Counted from the stretch's first letter, positions 24,801 to 34,517 are shown. The stretch is DNA of 64,000 bases from Syntrophobacteraceae bacterium (GCA_031292215.1 JARLHO010000061.1:1-64000), one strand, 5' to 3'. Notes: generated by a model from the letters alone, not told the origin. Numbers and translations are program-made.

Positions 24801-25568
24801 CTACTTTGCCGGTTTTACGCCCCGCACAACCGTGCGGATGCAGGAGATCGGAATTTTTCCATCCGGCTGCGGGGAGGCAGTAAAGCCGCGCGCCGGCTGG
24901 CCGGACAGCAGGCGTCGCCGGACATTTTCCTTGGAGTCCGAGGGAGTGCCGCGATCGAACCACTCGTCAAAATCAAGGACAAAGGATTCTTCGTGCAAGC
25001 GGATGTCGATAAGCCCAACGGATGCAAACAGATCGGCCAACTGGCCGGAGGTAAGATTTCGCGTGTGGGTTTTGTCGCGCAAAACTTCTATCTCCCGGTG
25101 GAAAGCGGCCCGCGTGCCGAATGCATCCGTAATGTGGTCGCAGGCAACCACTACGCCGCCCGGCCGTAAAAGCGCAACCTGGCGAGCCAGAAACTCCCTC
25201 GGCTCGATTGTATGGTGCAACACGTAGCGGGAGATCGCGCCATCAAAGGGCGCCAGCGCATCCAGGGATGCATCGAAGATAGATTTTTGAAAAAATTGCG
25301 CTTTATCCGCCCTATCCGCGCAACGCCTTCTCGCGCGCTCGATCATCTGCTGCGAAAGGTCTACGCCAACCACCCGGCGCCCCGCATCGAGCAGTGCACG
25401 GCTTACCAATCCCGGTCCGCACCCGGCATCGACCACATAGGCGCCACCGGGAAAATCCGCAGCCTCAATCAACCGGCCAAGCGCCGTCGGATCGGTCTGT
25501 ACGGGCGCGCGTTCAAATCGGGCGGCCTGCCCGTCAAAGGCTTTGGCCAGATTGTGTTCGTGATTCAT
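24801..25568 (-). CDS. Class I SAM-dependent methyltransferase
   Basis: A 255-aa UbiE-like methyltransferase: VVDAGCGPGLVSRALLDAGRRVVGVDLSQQMIERAR contains motif I (DAGCGPG) and the acidic motif II; FDGAISRYVLHHTIEPREFLARQVALLRPGGVVV are motifs post-I to III. Substrate unknown. It lies 36 bases from the start of the leftward hybrid kinase's end and runs in the same direction, so the two may be co-transcribed. The 3' side (24730-24800) holds short near-direct repeats of the GTGAATAG type. Confidence 0.85.
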   Translation of the reverse strand: MNHEHNLAKAFDGQAARFERAPVQTDPTALGRLIEAADFPGGAYVVDAGCGPGLVSRALLDAGRRVVGVDLSQQMIERARRRCADRADKAQFFQKSIFDASLDALAPFDGAISRYVLHHTIEPREFLARQVALLRPGGVVVACDHITDAFGTRAAFHREIEVLRDKTHTRNLTSGQLADLFASVGLIDIRLHEESFVLDFDEWFDRGTPSDSKENVRRRLLSGQPARGFTASPQPDGKIPISCIRTVVRGVKPAK

Positions 25569-25604
25569 GTCCTGTTTTTCTTTCCGACAAAGTAGAGGTG
25601 TGGT

Positions 25605-28600
25605 TTATCCAGCCGAGGGCAAAAGATTGCTGTCTCGCACCAACTCCTCAACCACAATCATTGCGCCATCGAAATCGTATTCGCTCAATCGCTCTGAGAG
25701 TCTTTTCACGTATTGATTACCGCTACTTCCGGAAATGACCCCGGAAAGAAAACCAAGGGCTTCCCGGCTGGCGACCGGATCGTGCGCCTTGATGTGATTG
25801 GTTATCTGGCCAAGACGGCTCAACGCCTCATGCGAGTTTGTAAAGACCGGGACGTGAGCGGTGGTCGCACTTTCCATCGGGGGCGCCTCTGAGGAATGGA
25901 GCGGTTCCAAACTCCCCGGCTCCTCGCCTGCCGCAGGCTCTCGGGAGCCAAGCAGTCGCCTGGCAAAATCCATGGTGTCGGTTCCGCTTCTGTTAAGCTT
26001 GGAGGTAAGTTCCCCCAGCCCATCTGTTTCGCCGTTTCTTATCGCCAATTCAAGCTGTTCGGCGGATTTTTCGACCACTTTCGCCCCAAGGCTCCCCGCC
26101 GCGCCTTTAATAGAATGAGCACGAAGGCGCATCTCATCAAGGTCCTTTTTTTCCATCGCAGCCAGCAGCAGGGGAAACTCGTTTTCCCACATTTCCACAA
26201 AAACCGATACGAGTGAGAAAAATAGGGCCTCCTCACCGTCAAGGTTTGCGATGGCCGATTGAACATCGATATAGCAAACCTGTTGCGGCTCGGGATGTTC
26301 GATCTCGGAGCGGTCTTCGCCAAAAGAGGTCTTCTTTTGAACTTCTCCGGCTTCGCCTGGTTCGTCTTGGGCGCCTCCAAGCCACCGCTCCAAAACGGCA
26401 ACCAGTTGTTTGCCGTTGAAAGGCTTGCTCAGATAGTCGTCCATACCGGCCGAAAAGCACATTTGACGATCCCCTTCCATGGCATGGGCGGTAACGGCAA
26501 CGATCGGAATGCGGTAGTCCCCTACCGCCGCCTCGTTTTGCCTTATCCTGAGCGCGGCTTCATAGCCGTCCATCTCGGGCATCTGGCAATCCATCAGTAT
26601 GAGATCGTAGGTTTTCTTTTTCAACGCATCCTGCACCTGCAGGCCATCGGAGACGACATCCACGGCCAGGCCCAAACTCTCGAGGGTCGCTCTTGCAAAC
26701 TTTTGATTTACCAGGTTATCCTCTGCAAGCAGGACGGCTCCCGAAAAATGGGCCTTTTCGGCCGGTCGGGGAGATGGGATTGATATTTTGACCTTCTTTG
26801 CGCAAGTATCCAAAAGGGCATTGTAGAGTCGGGATTGGCCGACGGGCTTGGCGAGACACATCAGTATGCCGGCTTTTGCGGCCTCTTCGGCTCTTCGATG
26901 GCCAAACGGGGTGAGCATTATCAGCGTAACGTCGGCCAGAAAGGGATCGGCTTTGATTCCGGTGGCAAGTTCCAACCCGTCCATCCCCGCCAGCTCCATG
27001 TCCATAATGGCCACATGAATTGGAGCTCCCCCGGCGCGGGCCTTGCGCAGAATTTCCAGGGCGCTCGTCCCGTCTTCGGCGCCAAAAGCCCCCATCCCCC
27101 AGGAACTGGTCTGTTCGCACACGATGCGCCGATTGTTTTCGTTTCGGTCTACGATGAGGACCCGGCGCCCCTGGAGATCCGCAGACACCACATCCTGGCC
27201 GGGAAGAGAGGATTCTAAATTTTTGAGTCGCACTTGAAATCGAAACGTACTGCCCTCGCCCGGTGAGCTCTCCACCTCGATGCGGCCGCCCATCATCTCG
27301 CAGAGTTGCTTGCAGATCGTAAGCCCCAGGCCGGTGCCTCCATACTTGCGGCTCATGGAACCATCGGCCTGTGAGAAGGCAGTGAAAATATTTCCGCGGG
27401 CTTCACTGGAAATTCCCACACCCGTGTCTTTTACCGTAAAGCCAACAACCGATGTTTCCCCGAGATTTTCAACAAGGTTGACCTCCAGTAGCACTTCCCC
27501 TTTCTCCGTGAACTTTAGCCCATTTCCCAAAAGGTTGGTCAAGACCTGCCGCAGGCGATCCGGGTCTCCTTCAAACATGGCGGAGACCTCTCCTTTCACG
27601 TGACACATCAGTTCGATACCTTTTCGAGTCGCCTGTTCGGCAAATAGACCCACGGCTTCTTCCACCGTCTCCCGGATGTTGAATGGGATGCGGTCGAGTT
27701 CGAGCCGGCCGGCCTCGATTTTTGAAAAGTCGAGGATGTCGTTTAGCACCTTTAAAAGCGACTCCCCGGAATTTAGCACCATCTTTGCCATCTTGCGCTG
27801 CTCATCGCTTAGATCGGTCGCCAGCAGCAGCTCGGTAATGCCCAGCACCCCGTTCATGGGCGTTCTTATCTCGTGGCTCATGTTCGCCAGAAACTGTGAC
27901 TTGGCTTTGCTTGCCGCTTCGGCGCTCACTTTTGCCCGTGTCAATTGCAGCTCGTAATTCTTGCGATCCGTTACATCCCGCAAGAATACGAGATCCGCGG
28001 GCCGGCCCCGAAAGGTGGTAAGCCCGGCGCTCAGCTCAACGTATAGAGTTGCTCCGGAAGAGAGCTTCAGGTCGAATTCGTACCGGGACGGGAAATCTTC
28101 CCCACTCATTCTTCGATTGTAGCGACTTTCCAGCAATGTCCGCAAAGAGGTGTCGAAAAATTCGGTAAACGGGTGTCCGATCATTTCCTCGACATTTCGC
28201 CCGATTGCTTCGGCAAGCCTGGGGTTTGCGTACTGCAGGACCCCGTCCTGAATCAGGACAATGCCGTCGTTGGCCCGCTCGACCAGATAGCGAAATTTTT
28301 CCTCGCTTTCCTTGAGATCGGACTCTTTGTCGTGGAGTTCCGCAAAAGTCGCCGCCAGTTCCTTGTGCCGCATGGTCAGCTCAAAGTGTGCTCTTTCGGT
28401 CACGTACTCATAGGTAAAGGAAAAGATCGTCACAACGAGGAACGACAAGGTAAAGCGCACGAGGAAATCGGCTCGATAGACCGCCACAAGAGGGGAAAAT
28501 TCTCGCAGGGCAACCACAAAAAAAAGCGACAGGGCGATAAGAATGACGCTGGTTGCCAGACCCTTTTTATACCCGAGCAGAAACGAGGAACACAGCGGGA

Positions 28601-28934
28601 AGATGAACATCCAGACGTGGCCGGTTTGGTCCATGGCGCCGGTAACGAACAGGAAAAGAAATAAAAGCCCCCCCGCACAGATCGTCACCACGCACGCCAG
28701 ATCGACATCCCCGCGGAAACGAAAGTATACTATATTGCACAGCAAAATCGCGCCCGCCGATATGTCCGCCGCACACAGCAAGGGATCGTGTTTAAAAAGG
28801 GCTATCGCCCCAAAAGCAAACATGTTGAGGATTCCCGCGATGCTCATCGTATTGAACAAAATGACTCTGAAGACGACCTTTCTCGGAGCGTCCCCATCCA
28901 AATTGCCGGTGAAGATATTTCGTAGAAACTTCAT
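25605..28934 (-). CDS. Hybrid sensor histidine kinase (TM-PAS-HisKA-HATPase-REC-REC-Hpt)
   Basis: A 1109-aa hybrid kinase. About six or seven hydrophobic segments fill residues 20-180, then a coiled-coil linker, a PAS domain (about 212-325), HisKA with H354 in FLANMSHEIRTPMNG, HATPase with DTGVGIS and GGTGLGL, REC1 (phospho-Asp D645), REC2 (D782 in LILMDCQMPEMDG) and an Hpt domain (H940 in AHSIKGAAGS). REC1 lacks the usual acidic pair (VDRN instead of VDDN), so its phosphorylation may be impaired. A C-terminal tail of about 100 residues follows. ATG 28934 is preferred to GTG 28943. It is divergent from an HDOD/HD-GYP pair. Confidence 0.95.
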   Translation of the reverse strand: MKFLRNIFTGNLDGDAPRKVVFRVILFNTMSIAGILNMFAFGAIALFKHDPLLCAADISAGAILLCNIVYFRFRGDVDLACVVTICAGGLLFLFLFVTGAMDQTGHVWMFIFPLCSSFLLGYKKGLATSVILIALSLFFVVALREFSPLVAVYRADFLVRFTLSFLVVTIFSFTYEYVTERAHFELTMRHKELAATFAELHDKESDLKESEEKFRYLVERANDGIVLIQDGVLQYANPRLAEAIGRNVEEMIGHPFTEFFDTSLRTLLESRYNRRMSGEDFPSRYEFDLKLSSGATLYVELSAGLTTFRGRPADLVFLRDVTDRKNYELQLTRAKVSAEAASKAKSQFLANMSHEIRTPMNGVLGITELLLATDLSDEQRKMAKMVLNSGESLLKVLNDILDFSKIEAGRLELDRIPFNIRETVEEAVGLFAEQATRKGIELMCHVKGEVSAMFEGDPDRLRQVLTNLLGNGLKFTEKGEVLLEVNLVENLGETSVVGFTVKDTGVGISSEARGNIFTAFSQADGSMSRKYGGTGLGLTICKQLCEMMGGRIEVESSPGEGSTFRFQVRLKNLESSLPGQDVVSADLQGRRVLIVDRNENNRRIVCEQTSSWGMGAFGAEDGTSALEILRKARAGGAPIHVAIMDMELAGMDGLELATGIKADPFLADVTLIMLTPFGHRRAEEAAKAGILMCLAKPVGQSRLYNALLDTCAKKVKISIPSPRPAEKAHFSGAVLLAEDNLVNQKFARATLESLGLAVDVVSDGLQVQDALKKKTYDLILMDCQMPEMDGYEAALRIRQNEAAVGDYRIPIVAVTAHAMEGDRQMCFSAGMDDYLSKPFNGKQLVAVLERWLGGAQDEPGEAGEVQKKTSFGEDRSEIEHPEPQQVCYIDVQSAIANLDGEEALFFSLVSVFVEMWENEFPLLLAAMEKKDLDEMRLRAHSIKGAAGSLGAKVVEKSAEQLELAIRNGETDGLGELTSKLNRSGTDTMDFARRLLGSREPAAGEEPGSLEPLHSSEAPPMESATTAHVPVFTNSHEALSRLGQITNHIKAHDPVASREALGFLSGVISGSSGNQYVKRLSERLSEYDFDGAMIVVEELVRDSNLLPSAG

Positions 28935-29167
28935 GATTTCCACTCGCCACGGTTAAATGGAACCATCTGCCTGGATTTTGCCACCGCATGATTTTGCTTT
29001 TTCCAACAAATAGTGTGATCGGGGAAATCGAAGAACTGCTTTAGTGAAAAGTGCGCCCACCGGCATCGACCTGTGGTAAGATCTACTCACAAAATTTCAC
29101 TGCTATCCTTAACTGCTCGCTCTATTTGAGAATTTGGTTGCACTCAAGGATATTTACAAGGAAAATA

Positions 29168-29195
29168 TTGACACTGAGGTCGTTTCTTCTAATTT
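29168..29195 (+). promoter_or_regulatory. Candidate promoter of the HDOD/HD-GYP operon
   Basis: A perfect -35 TTGACA at 29168-29173 and a weak -10 TAATTT at 29190-29195 with a 16-base spacer, 32 bases before ATG 29227. Inference from sequence match only. Confidence 0.45.
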
Positions 29196-29226
29196 TCTTG
29201 AGTAAACATGCCGAATAATCTAACTA

Positions 29227-30159
29227 ATGAGAATATCCCTCACTGAGGATTGGTCCTCCGAACAGGGGAAAAGCGTGAAATATTCTATGAAATCAAATAA
29301 TTGTGAAGTGAGAACGACGGCCCCCCCTCCCTCGTCGGGTGCGGAAAAGATAATCGGATTGGTTGGCGACCTTCCCGCAATGCCCCACATTGCCGCGCAG
29401 GTTGTCCAAAAGCTCGCAAATCCCGATTCGACTCCGCAGGAAATTCATGAACTCATTTCCAAAGATCAGTCTTTGGCCGCGCGTGTCCTTAAAATGGCCA
29501 ATTCCCCTCTCTATGGGGCATCGAGGGGCGTATCGAGCATCAAAGAGGCCGTTATTTTCATGGGATTCGATACAATAGGCTCCCTTATCATGACCTCGGT
29601 CATGAAGGACATGACCGCAACTGCGGGAAAATCGGGCAAAAGCCTCTGGGAACACTCGATCTGCTGCGCCGTTGGCGCCAGGCATATAGGTCGCAACCTG
29701 GGTTACCAGCGTGTTGAAGAAATATTCCTTGCCGCATTGATGCACGACATCGGCAAATCGGTACTGTTCCTGCAAATCCCCGACATAATGGGACAAGTCG
29801 TTTCCTCGGTAAATGGCGGAAAAAGCTTCCCGGAAGCCGAGCGCGAACTGTTGGGTTTCGCTCATATGGAGGCAGGTCGGTTGCTTGCTCAAAATTGGCA
29901 GTTTCCCCTGGCAATGGTGGATGCAGTAGCAAATCATCATGAACCTGATTGTGCGGCAACAGCCGGTGAACTTACTCATATAGTGAGCATCGCCAATATT
30001 TTATGCCATAAACTTAGCATTGGGTTAACAAAACGCCCTGAGATAGATCCGTTCGAATTGCAAAGTGCAAAAGAACTCGGGGTAAGCGACAAATTAATTT
30101 CCGAAACTCTAATAATTATAAACAATGCCAGTTTTAACAAGAAACCTAATGTAAATTGA
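29227..30159 (+). CDS. HDOD domain protein
   Basis: A 310-aa protein. After a 40-residue polar N-terminus the HDOD domain runs from about residue 42 (LVGDLPAMPHIAAQVVQKLANPDSTPQEIHELISKDQSLAARVLKMANSPLYG) to about 240, with LMHDIGKSVLF and NHHEPD giving an HD-like metal site. HDOD proteins act in signalling and motility, often with c-di-GMP. It is followed after 15 bases by an HD-GYP response regulator, so they form an operon. It starts at ATG 29227 or possibly a later GTG/ATG (29276/29287). Confidence 0.88.
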   Translation: MRISLTEDWSSEQGKSVKYSMKSNNCEVRTTAPPPSSGAEKIIGLVGDLPAMPHIAAQVVQKLANPDSTPQEIHELISKDQSLAARVLKMANSPLYGASRGVSSIKEAVIFMGFDTIGSLIMTSVMKDMTATAGKSGKSLWEHSICCAVGARHIGRNLGYQRVEEIFLAALMHDIGKSVLFLQIPDIMGQVVSSVNGGKSFPEAERELLGFAHMEAGRLLAQNWQFPLAMVDAVANHHEPDCAATAGELTHIVSIANILCHKLSIGLTKRPEIDPFELQSAKELGVSDKLISETLIIINNASFNKKPNVN

Positions 30160-30174
30160 TTTTATGGAAAACAA

Positions 30175-31233
30175 ATGTTTGATGATCTCTCTCACAGTAG
30201 AGTACTAATTGTAGACGATACAAAGGCCAATATAGATATTCTGGTTGCAGCGCTTGGCAAAAAATATAAATTGAGTGTTGCACTGGACGGGAACAGTGCG
30301 CTTGCACAGGCCAGGGAAAACGCTCCCGACCTGATATTGCTCGATGTCATGATGCCCGCAATGGACGGCTTCGAGGTATGCTCACAGTTAAAATCCGATC
30401 CTTCGACCAGTTCAATACCAATCATCTTTATCACCGCCCTGGACGAAACGGACTATGTTACAAAAGGATTCAAACTGGGCGCAGTCGACTATATCACCAA
30501 GCCATTCAGGATTCCCGAACTGAATGCGCGAGTGCATACGCAACTGTCGTTAAGACATGCCATGTTGGCGTATGCCGACCAGAATCGCATCCTCGATATC
30601 CGCGTAAAGGAGAGTACCCGGGAGCTAAAGGATACCCAGCTCGAGATCATTTACCGCCTGTCTCGGGCGGCGGAATATCGGGATAATGACACTGGCATGC
30701 ATCTCAAAAGACTCAGCCACATGTCTAAAATCCTGGCTGCCGCCTGGGGTTGCGATGAAGAAACCTGCGAACTGATCTTTAATGCGAGTCCCATGCACGA
30801 CATCGGCAAAATCGGAATACCCGATGCGGTTTTACTCAAGCCCGGCCGGCTCGACGCAGCGGAGTGGAAGATTATGCAAACGCATACGACCATTGGAAAA
30901 GAGATTTTGTCCGGCCACGATTCCTTGCTGATAAGGATGGGAGGGCTCATTGCCCTGACCCATCATGAAAAATGGAACGGCGCCGGATACCCTCAGGGGC
31001 TCTCGGAATATCAAATCCCCCAGGCGGGAAGAATGGTTGCGATTTGCGATGTCTTTGACGCCCTTACTTCCAGGCGACCCTACAAGGAGCCCTGGCATCC
31101 CAGTGATGCGTTCGATGAGATCAGGGCCGGCAGCGGCGCTGCTTTTGACCCCAAGCTCGTCGATTGTTTTCTAAAATGCCGCCTCGATTTGATTGACGTA
31201 ATAGAGAACCTCCAGGACGAAATCAAAGAGTGA
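30175..31233 (+). CDS. Response regulator with HD-GYP domain (c-di-GMP phosphodiesterase)
   Basis: A 352-aa protein: an N-terminal receiver domain (DD pair at 14-15, phospho-Asp D57 in LILLDVMMPAMDG, Lys109), a coiled linker, then an HD-GYP domain with HD at 208-209 (MHDIGKIGIPD) and HHEKWNGAGYP at 263-273, the complete signature of c-di-GMP hydrolysing phosphodiesterases. Its stop overlaps sequence upstream of recD2, but recD2 starts 134 bases later. It is probably a partner of the divergent hybrid kinase, by position only. Confidence 0.93.
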   Translation: MFDDLSHSRVLIVDDTKANIDILVAALGKKYKLSVALDGNSALAQARENAPDLILLDVMMPAMDGFEVCSQLKSDPSTSSIPIIFITALDETDYVTKGFKLGAVDYITKPFRIPELNARVHTQLSLRHAMLAYADQNRILDIRVKESTRELKDTQLEIIYRLSRAAEYRDNDTGMHLKRLSHMSKILAAAWGCDEETCELIFNASPMHDIGKIGIPDAVLLKPGRLDAAEWKIMQTHTTIGKEILSGHDSLLIRMGGLIALTHHEKWNGAGYPQGLSEYQIPQAGRMVAICDVFDALTSRRPYKEPWHPSDAFDEIRAGSGAAFDPKLVDCFLKCRLDLIDVIENLQDEIKE

Positions 31234-31367
31234 GCAGCGACTCTACAGTCGGGCCGCTAACAACCCGATTTGCGCCAGCGCTTTGTGTTACCTGTTGGTC
31301 AACGTCCCTCTTCCCGCACATCTGTGATATATTTGCCCCCAAGCCGACATTTCGAAGAGGGGGTAGC

Positions 31368-33539
31368 ATGCTCGCCGAACTCCAGGGACAGATCGAAAGA
31401 ATCACGTTTACCAACGAAGAAAACGGCTTCACCATCGCGAAGGTGAAAGTTTCGGGGCGCCAGGACCTGGTGTGCGTGGTCGGAAATCTCATGGCTCCAA
31501 TGGCCGGGGAAATCATCAAAATGCAGGGGGAGTGGACAAACCACCCCAAATTTGGCGAGCAGTTCAAGATTGTCTTCTACAAGTCGATGGTCCCGGCAAC
31601 CGTTTCAGCCATTCAAAAATATCTGGGGTCCGGCCTCATAAAGGGGATCGGACCGGTTATGGCAAAAAGGATCGTAAAAAAGTTCGGAAAAGACACCCTC
31701 GATGTCATTGAAGGCGATTTGGACAGGCTCTGTTCGGTTGAGGGGATCGGCGCCAAACGGCTCCTGATGATAAAGAAGGCCTGGGCCGATCAGAAGGAAA
31801 TCCGCGAGGTGATGATATTCCTTCAAAGCCACGGAGTCAGTTCCGGGTATGCGACAAAGATTTTTAAGCACTACGGAAACGAAGCGATCCAAGTGGTCAA
31901 AGAAAACCCCTACAGGTTAGCTACGGACATCTTCGGAATCGGCTTTGTCACCGCAGATAAGATCGCCGAAAAACTGGGGTTTGCCAAGGACTGCGAGCTT
32001 AGGGCGCAGGCGGGCATCCTTTATGTCCTAAGCGAGCTCTCCGATGAGGGCCACGTCTACTACCCGTACGAGCCGCTCATCGAAAAATGCAATGAAATCC
32101 TCCAAATAGATCGCGAAGGCATCTCTCGGGCAATCGGCACGATCGCTCTAAACGAAATGATCGTTATAGAAGAGCTGGGCGAAGGGGTGGAAAACAATAA
32201 GGCCGTCTACCTTGCCCAGTTCCACGTCTGCGAAACAAGCATCGCCAGGCGGCTTGGAATTCTTTCAAAAGGCCAAAAATCCGTAAGGGAAATCGATGCC
32301 GATAAAGCACTGCGGTGGGCTCAGGAAAAACTCTCCATCACCTTGGCCCGCAAGCAGGCCGAGGCGGTAAAGACCGCCTGCCGCTCCAAGGTGATGGTGC
32401 TAACCGGCCAGCCCGGCACCGGGAAGACCACCATCATCAACTCCATTCTCAAAATCTTTCATGCCCTGGGAGTGAACGTTTTGCTTGCCGCGCCGACCGG
32501 AAGAGCGGCAAAGCGGATGAGTGAGGCCACCGGCTGCGAGTCCAAGACCATTCACCGGCTCCTCGAGTTCAGTCCCAAGAAGGCCGGTTTCCAGAAAAAC
32601 GAGCAACACCCGCTTGGCTGCGACCTCCTTATTGTCGATGAGTTCTCGATGGTGGACTGCGTTCTGATGCACCACCTCCTCAAGGCCATCCCCCAACATG
32701 CCACCTTCATCATGGTGGGGGATGTAAACCAGCTTCCTTCGGTTGGGGCCGGAAATGTTTTAAACGATGTCATTTCCTCGGGAAAAGTCCCGGTGGTGGA
32801 ATTAAACGAAATTTTCCGCCAGGCCCGGCAGAGTTCGATCATCGTGAACGCCCATAAAATCAATAGCGGGGTCATTCCCTCATTCAAGCCCTCGGAAGGC
32901 GAGCTCGACGATTTTTTCTTCATCCGCAAAGAAGAGCCCGAAGAAATACTGGAACTTATTTTGGAGTTGGTGAAAAATCGCATTCCCAACCGGTTCGGCT
33001 TTGATCCAATCGACGACATCCAGGTACTGACCCCCATGCACAAAGGGACCATCGGCGCCGGAAACCTCAATGCCCAACTCCAGGAGATGCTAAACCCTTC
33101 GGAACACTCCGTGAGCCGCTGGGGACGAAATTTTCGAGTGCGCGATAAAGTCATGCAGATAAAGAATAACTACGACAAAGAGGTCTTTAACGGAGACATT
33201 GGCAGGATAACCGGTATCGATGAGGAAGCCCAGGAACTTTCCATCTCCTTTGACGGCCGGCAGGTCGACTATGACTTTACCGATCTAGACGAGGTCGTCC
33301 TGGCATACGCGGTCTCGGTCCATAAAGCGCAGGGGTCCCAGTACCCGGTCGTGGTCATCCCTTTGCACACCCAGCACTACATGCTCTTGCAGCGAAATTT
33401 GATCTACACGGGAATTACTCGGGGCCAAAAGCTGGTGATTATGGTGGGAACTCCCAAAGCCCTGTCGATAGCCGTAAAGAACAACAGAACGCGGAAACGC
33501 TATACCCGGCTGGCGGAAAGGATCGACAGGATTTTGTAG
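31368..33539 (+). CDS. recD2: RecD2-type ATP-dependent DNA helicase
   Basis: A 723-aa SF1B 5'-3' helicase. The N-terminus (MLAELQGQIERITFTNEENGFTIAKVKV) is the typical RecD2 OB-like domain, followed by helix-hairpin-helix repeats (GIGPVMAKRIVKKFG, GIGAKRL, GIGFVTADKIAEKLG). Helicase motif I GQPGTGKTT is at about residue 347, DEFSM motif II follows, then VGDVNQLPSVG and, near the end, YAVSVHKAQGSQYP (motif V/VI region). ATG 31368 (after GAAGAGGGGG) matches the family start; an upstream ATG at 31230 would add 46 unrelated residues. No recB/recC is present, as expected for RecD2. Confidence 0.95.
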   Translation: MLAELQGQIERITFTNEENGFTIAKVKVSGRQDLVCVVGNLMAPMAGEIIKMQGEWTNHPKFGEQFKIVFYKSMVPATVSAIQKYLGSGLIKGIGPVMAKRIVKKFGKDTLDVIEGDLDRLCSVEGIGAKRLLMIKKAWADQKEIREVMIFLQSHGVSSGYATKIFKHYGNEAIQVVKENPYRLATDIFGIGFVTADKIAEKLGFAKDCELRAQAGILYVLSELSDEGHVYYPYEPLIEKCNEILQIDREGISRAIGTIALNEMIVIEELGEGVENNKAVYLAQFHVCETSIARRLGILSKGQKSVREIDADKALRWAQEKLSITLARKQAEAVKTACRSKVMVLTGQPGTGKTTIINSILKIFHALGVNVLLAAPTGRAAKRMSEATGCESKTIHRLLEFSPKKAGFQKNEQHPLGCDLLIVDEFSMVDCVLMHHLLKAIPQHATFIMVGDVNQLPSVGAGNVLNDVISSGKVPVVELNEIFRQARQSSIIVNAHKINSGVIPSFKPSEGELDDFFFIRKEEPEEILELILELVKNRIPNRFGFDPIDDIQVLTPMHKGTIGAGNLNAQLQEMLNPSEHSVSRWGRNFRVRDKVMQIKNNYDKEVFNGDIGRITGIDEEAQELSISFDGRQVDYDFTDLDEVVLAYAVSVHKAQGSQYPVVVIPLHTQHYMLLQRNLIYTGITRGQKLVIMVGTPKALSIAVKNNRTRKRYTRLAERIDRIL

Positions 33540-33570
33540 AAACAAAAGAACAACACGATCGCCCTCAGCC

Positions 33571-33957
33571 GCCCGGCCCGCCGCAATTCCAAAATCCTTG
33601 TCTAAAATATTGCTTTTCCCACCCCTGCGTCTCTTTCAACCCCTGCGTTTAAAAGAAAAAACTTAGACAGGATTAACAGGATTTACAGGATTAGAAACAA
33701 AACATCGCTTACCAAATCCAGACCATCACGATCGCCTATGGACGCCCGGCCCGCCGCAATTCTAAAATCCTGTTAATCCTGTCTAAAATTTTGCTTTTCC
33801 CACCCCTGCGTCTCTTTCCACCCCTGCGTTTAAAAGAAAAAACTTAGACAGGATTAACAGGATTTACAGGATTAGAAACAAAACATCGCTTACCAAGTCC
33901 AGACCATCACGATCGCCTATGGACGCCCGGCCCGCCGCAATTCTAAAATCCTGTTAT
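33571..33957. repeat. Tandem repeat, 181-bp unit, two units plus a partial third
   Basis: GCCCGGCCCGCCGCAATT starts at 33571, 33744 and 33925 (spacing 173 and 181). The 8-base difference is explained by loss of GTTAATCC from the first unit. Each full unit contains the inverted-repeat arms also seen at 19740-19823 (here 33765-33783 with 33847-33865) and an internal duplication of CACCCCTGCGT. The third unit stops after its first 33 bases, where the mraZ promoter region begins. No coding capacity. Confidence 0.85.
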
Positions 33958-33981
33958 TTAGCCCCAGTGGGCAAAAAACGC

Positions 33982-34052
33982 TTGACAAAGCCTATCGCGG
34001 GTAATACATGATGTGCATGTGGAGAATTGTGGCAAAAAGGGGCAAGAAGTGG
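33982..34052 (+). promoter_or_regulatory. mraZ promoter and four-unit MraZ box
   Basis: A perfect -35 TTGACA is at 33982-33987; a 17-base spacer puts a poor -10 (TACATG) at 34005-34010. Downstream, TGTGG (34018), TGTGG (34028), AGGGG (34038) and AGTGG (34048) repeat at exactly 10-bp intervals, the spacing of the TGGG-type repeats bound by MraZ in E. coli and Mycoplasma. The box covers the leader and the GTG start region, so MraZ could block initiation of both transcription and translation. Confidence 0.75.
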
Positions 34053-34516
34053 AAACCCGTATCCTCGACTCACCCAAGTTCAGAGGTCGCTCGGCCGCCA
34101 GGGTGGACGCCAAGGGACGCCTGCGTATCTCCACCAAATTCAGGGAAGTCTTGCAAAAACATTTTACCGACGCTCTCTTTATCTCCCGATTGGGAGATTG
34201 TCTAGTCGCCTATCCGCCCGAGAAGTGGGAAGAGATTGAAGCCAAGGCCATGAATCTATCCGAGATTCATCCGGACCACCGCTCCTTTAAGAGGAGCTTC
34301 ATCTCGGGAGTGGAACAGTGTGAGTTTGATTCCCAGGGGCGAATACTCATACCGCCCATGCTTCGCAAAGACGCCAACATCGACCAGGAGGTGGTCCTCG
34401 TGGGTATGCTAACGTGTTTCGAGATCTGGGACAAGTCCGCTTATGAGTCGCAGAGTGCGCGCGACAGGGAAAACGAACCCGGGATAAGGGCAAATATTGC
34501 CGGAATCGGGATTTAG
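34049..34516 (+). CDS. mraZ: Transcriptional regulator MraZ
   Basis: A 155-aa protein with two SpoVT/AbrB-like repeats: FRGRSAARVDAKGRLRISTKFREVLQ (with the DAKGR motif) and VEQCEFDSQGRILIPPMLRKDANI (DSQGR). MraZ is a dodecameric DNA-binding repressor/activator of the dcw operon. No ATG is available at the 5' end; GTG 34049 is chosen because GGGG lies six bases upstream, while GTG 34013 would place the whole MraZ box inside the gene. The C-terminus (about 15 residues) is longer than usual. First gene of the dcw operon. Confidence 0.93.
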   Translation: METRILDSPKFRGRSAARVDAKGRLRISTKFREVLQKHFTDALFISRLGDCLVAYPPEKWEEIEAKAMNLSEIHPDHRSFKRSFISGVEQCEFDSQGRILIPPMLRKDANIDQEVVLVGMLTCFEIWDKSAYESQSARDRENEPGIRANIAGIGI

Positions 34517-34517
34517 C

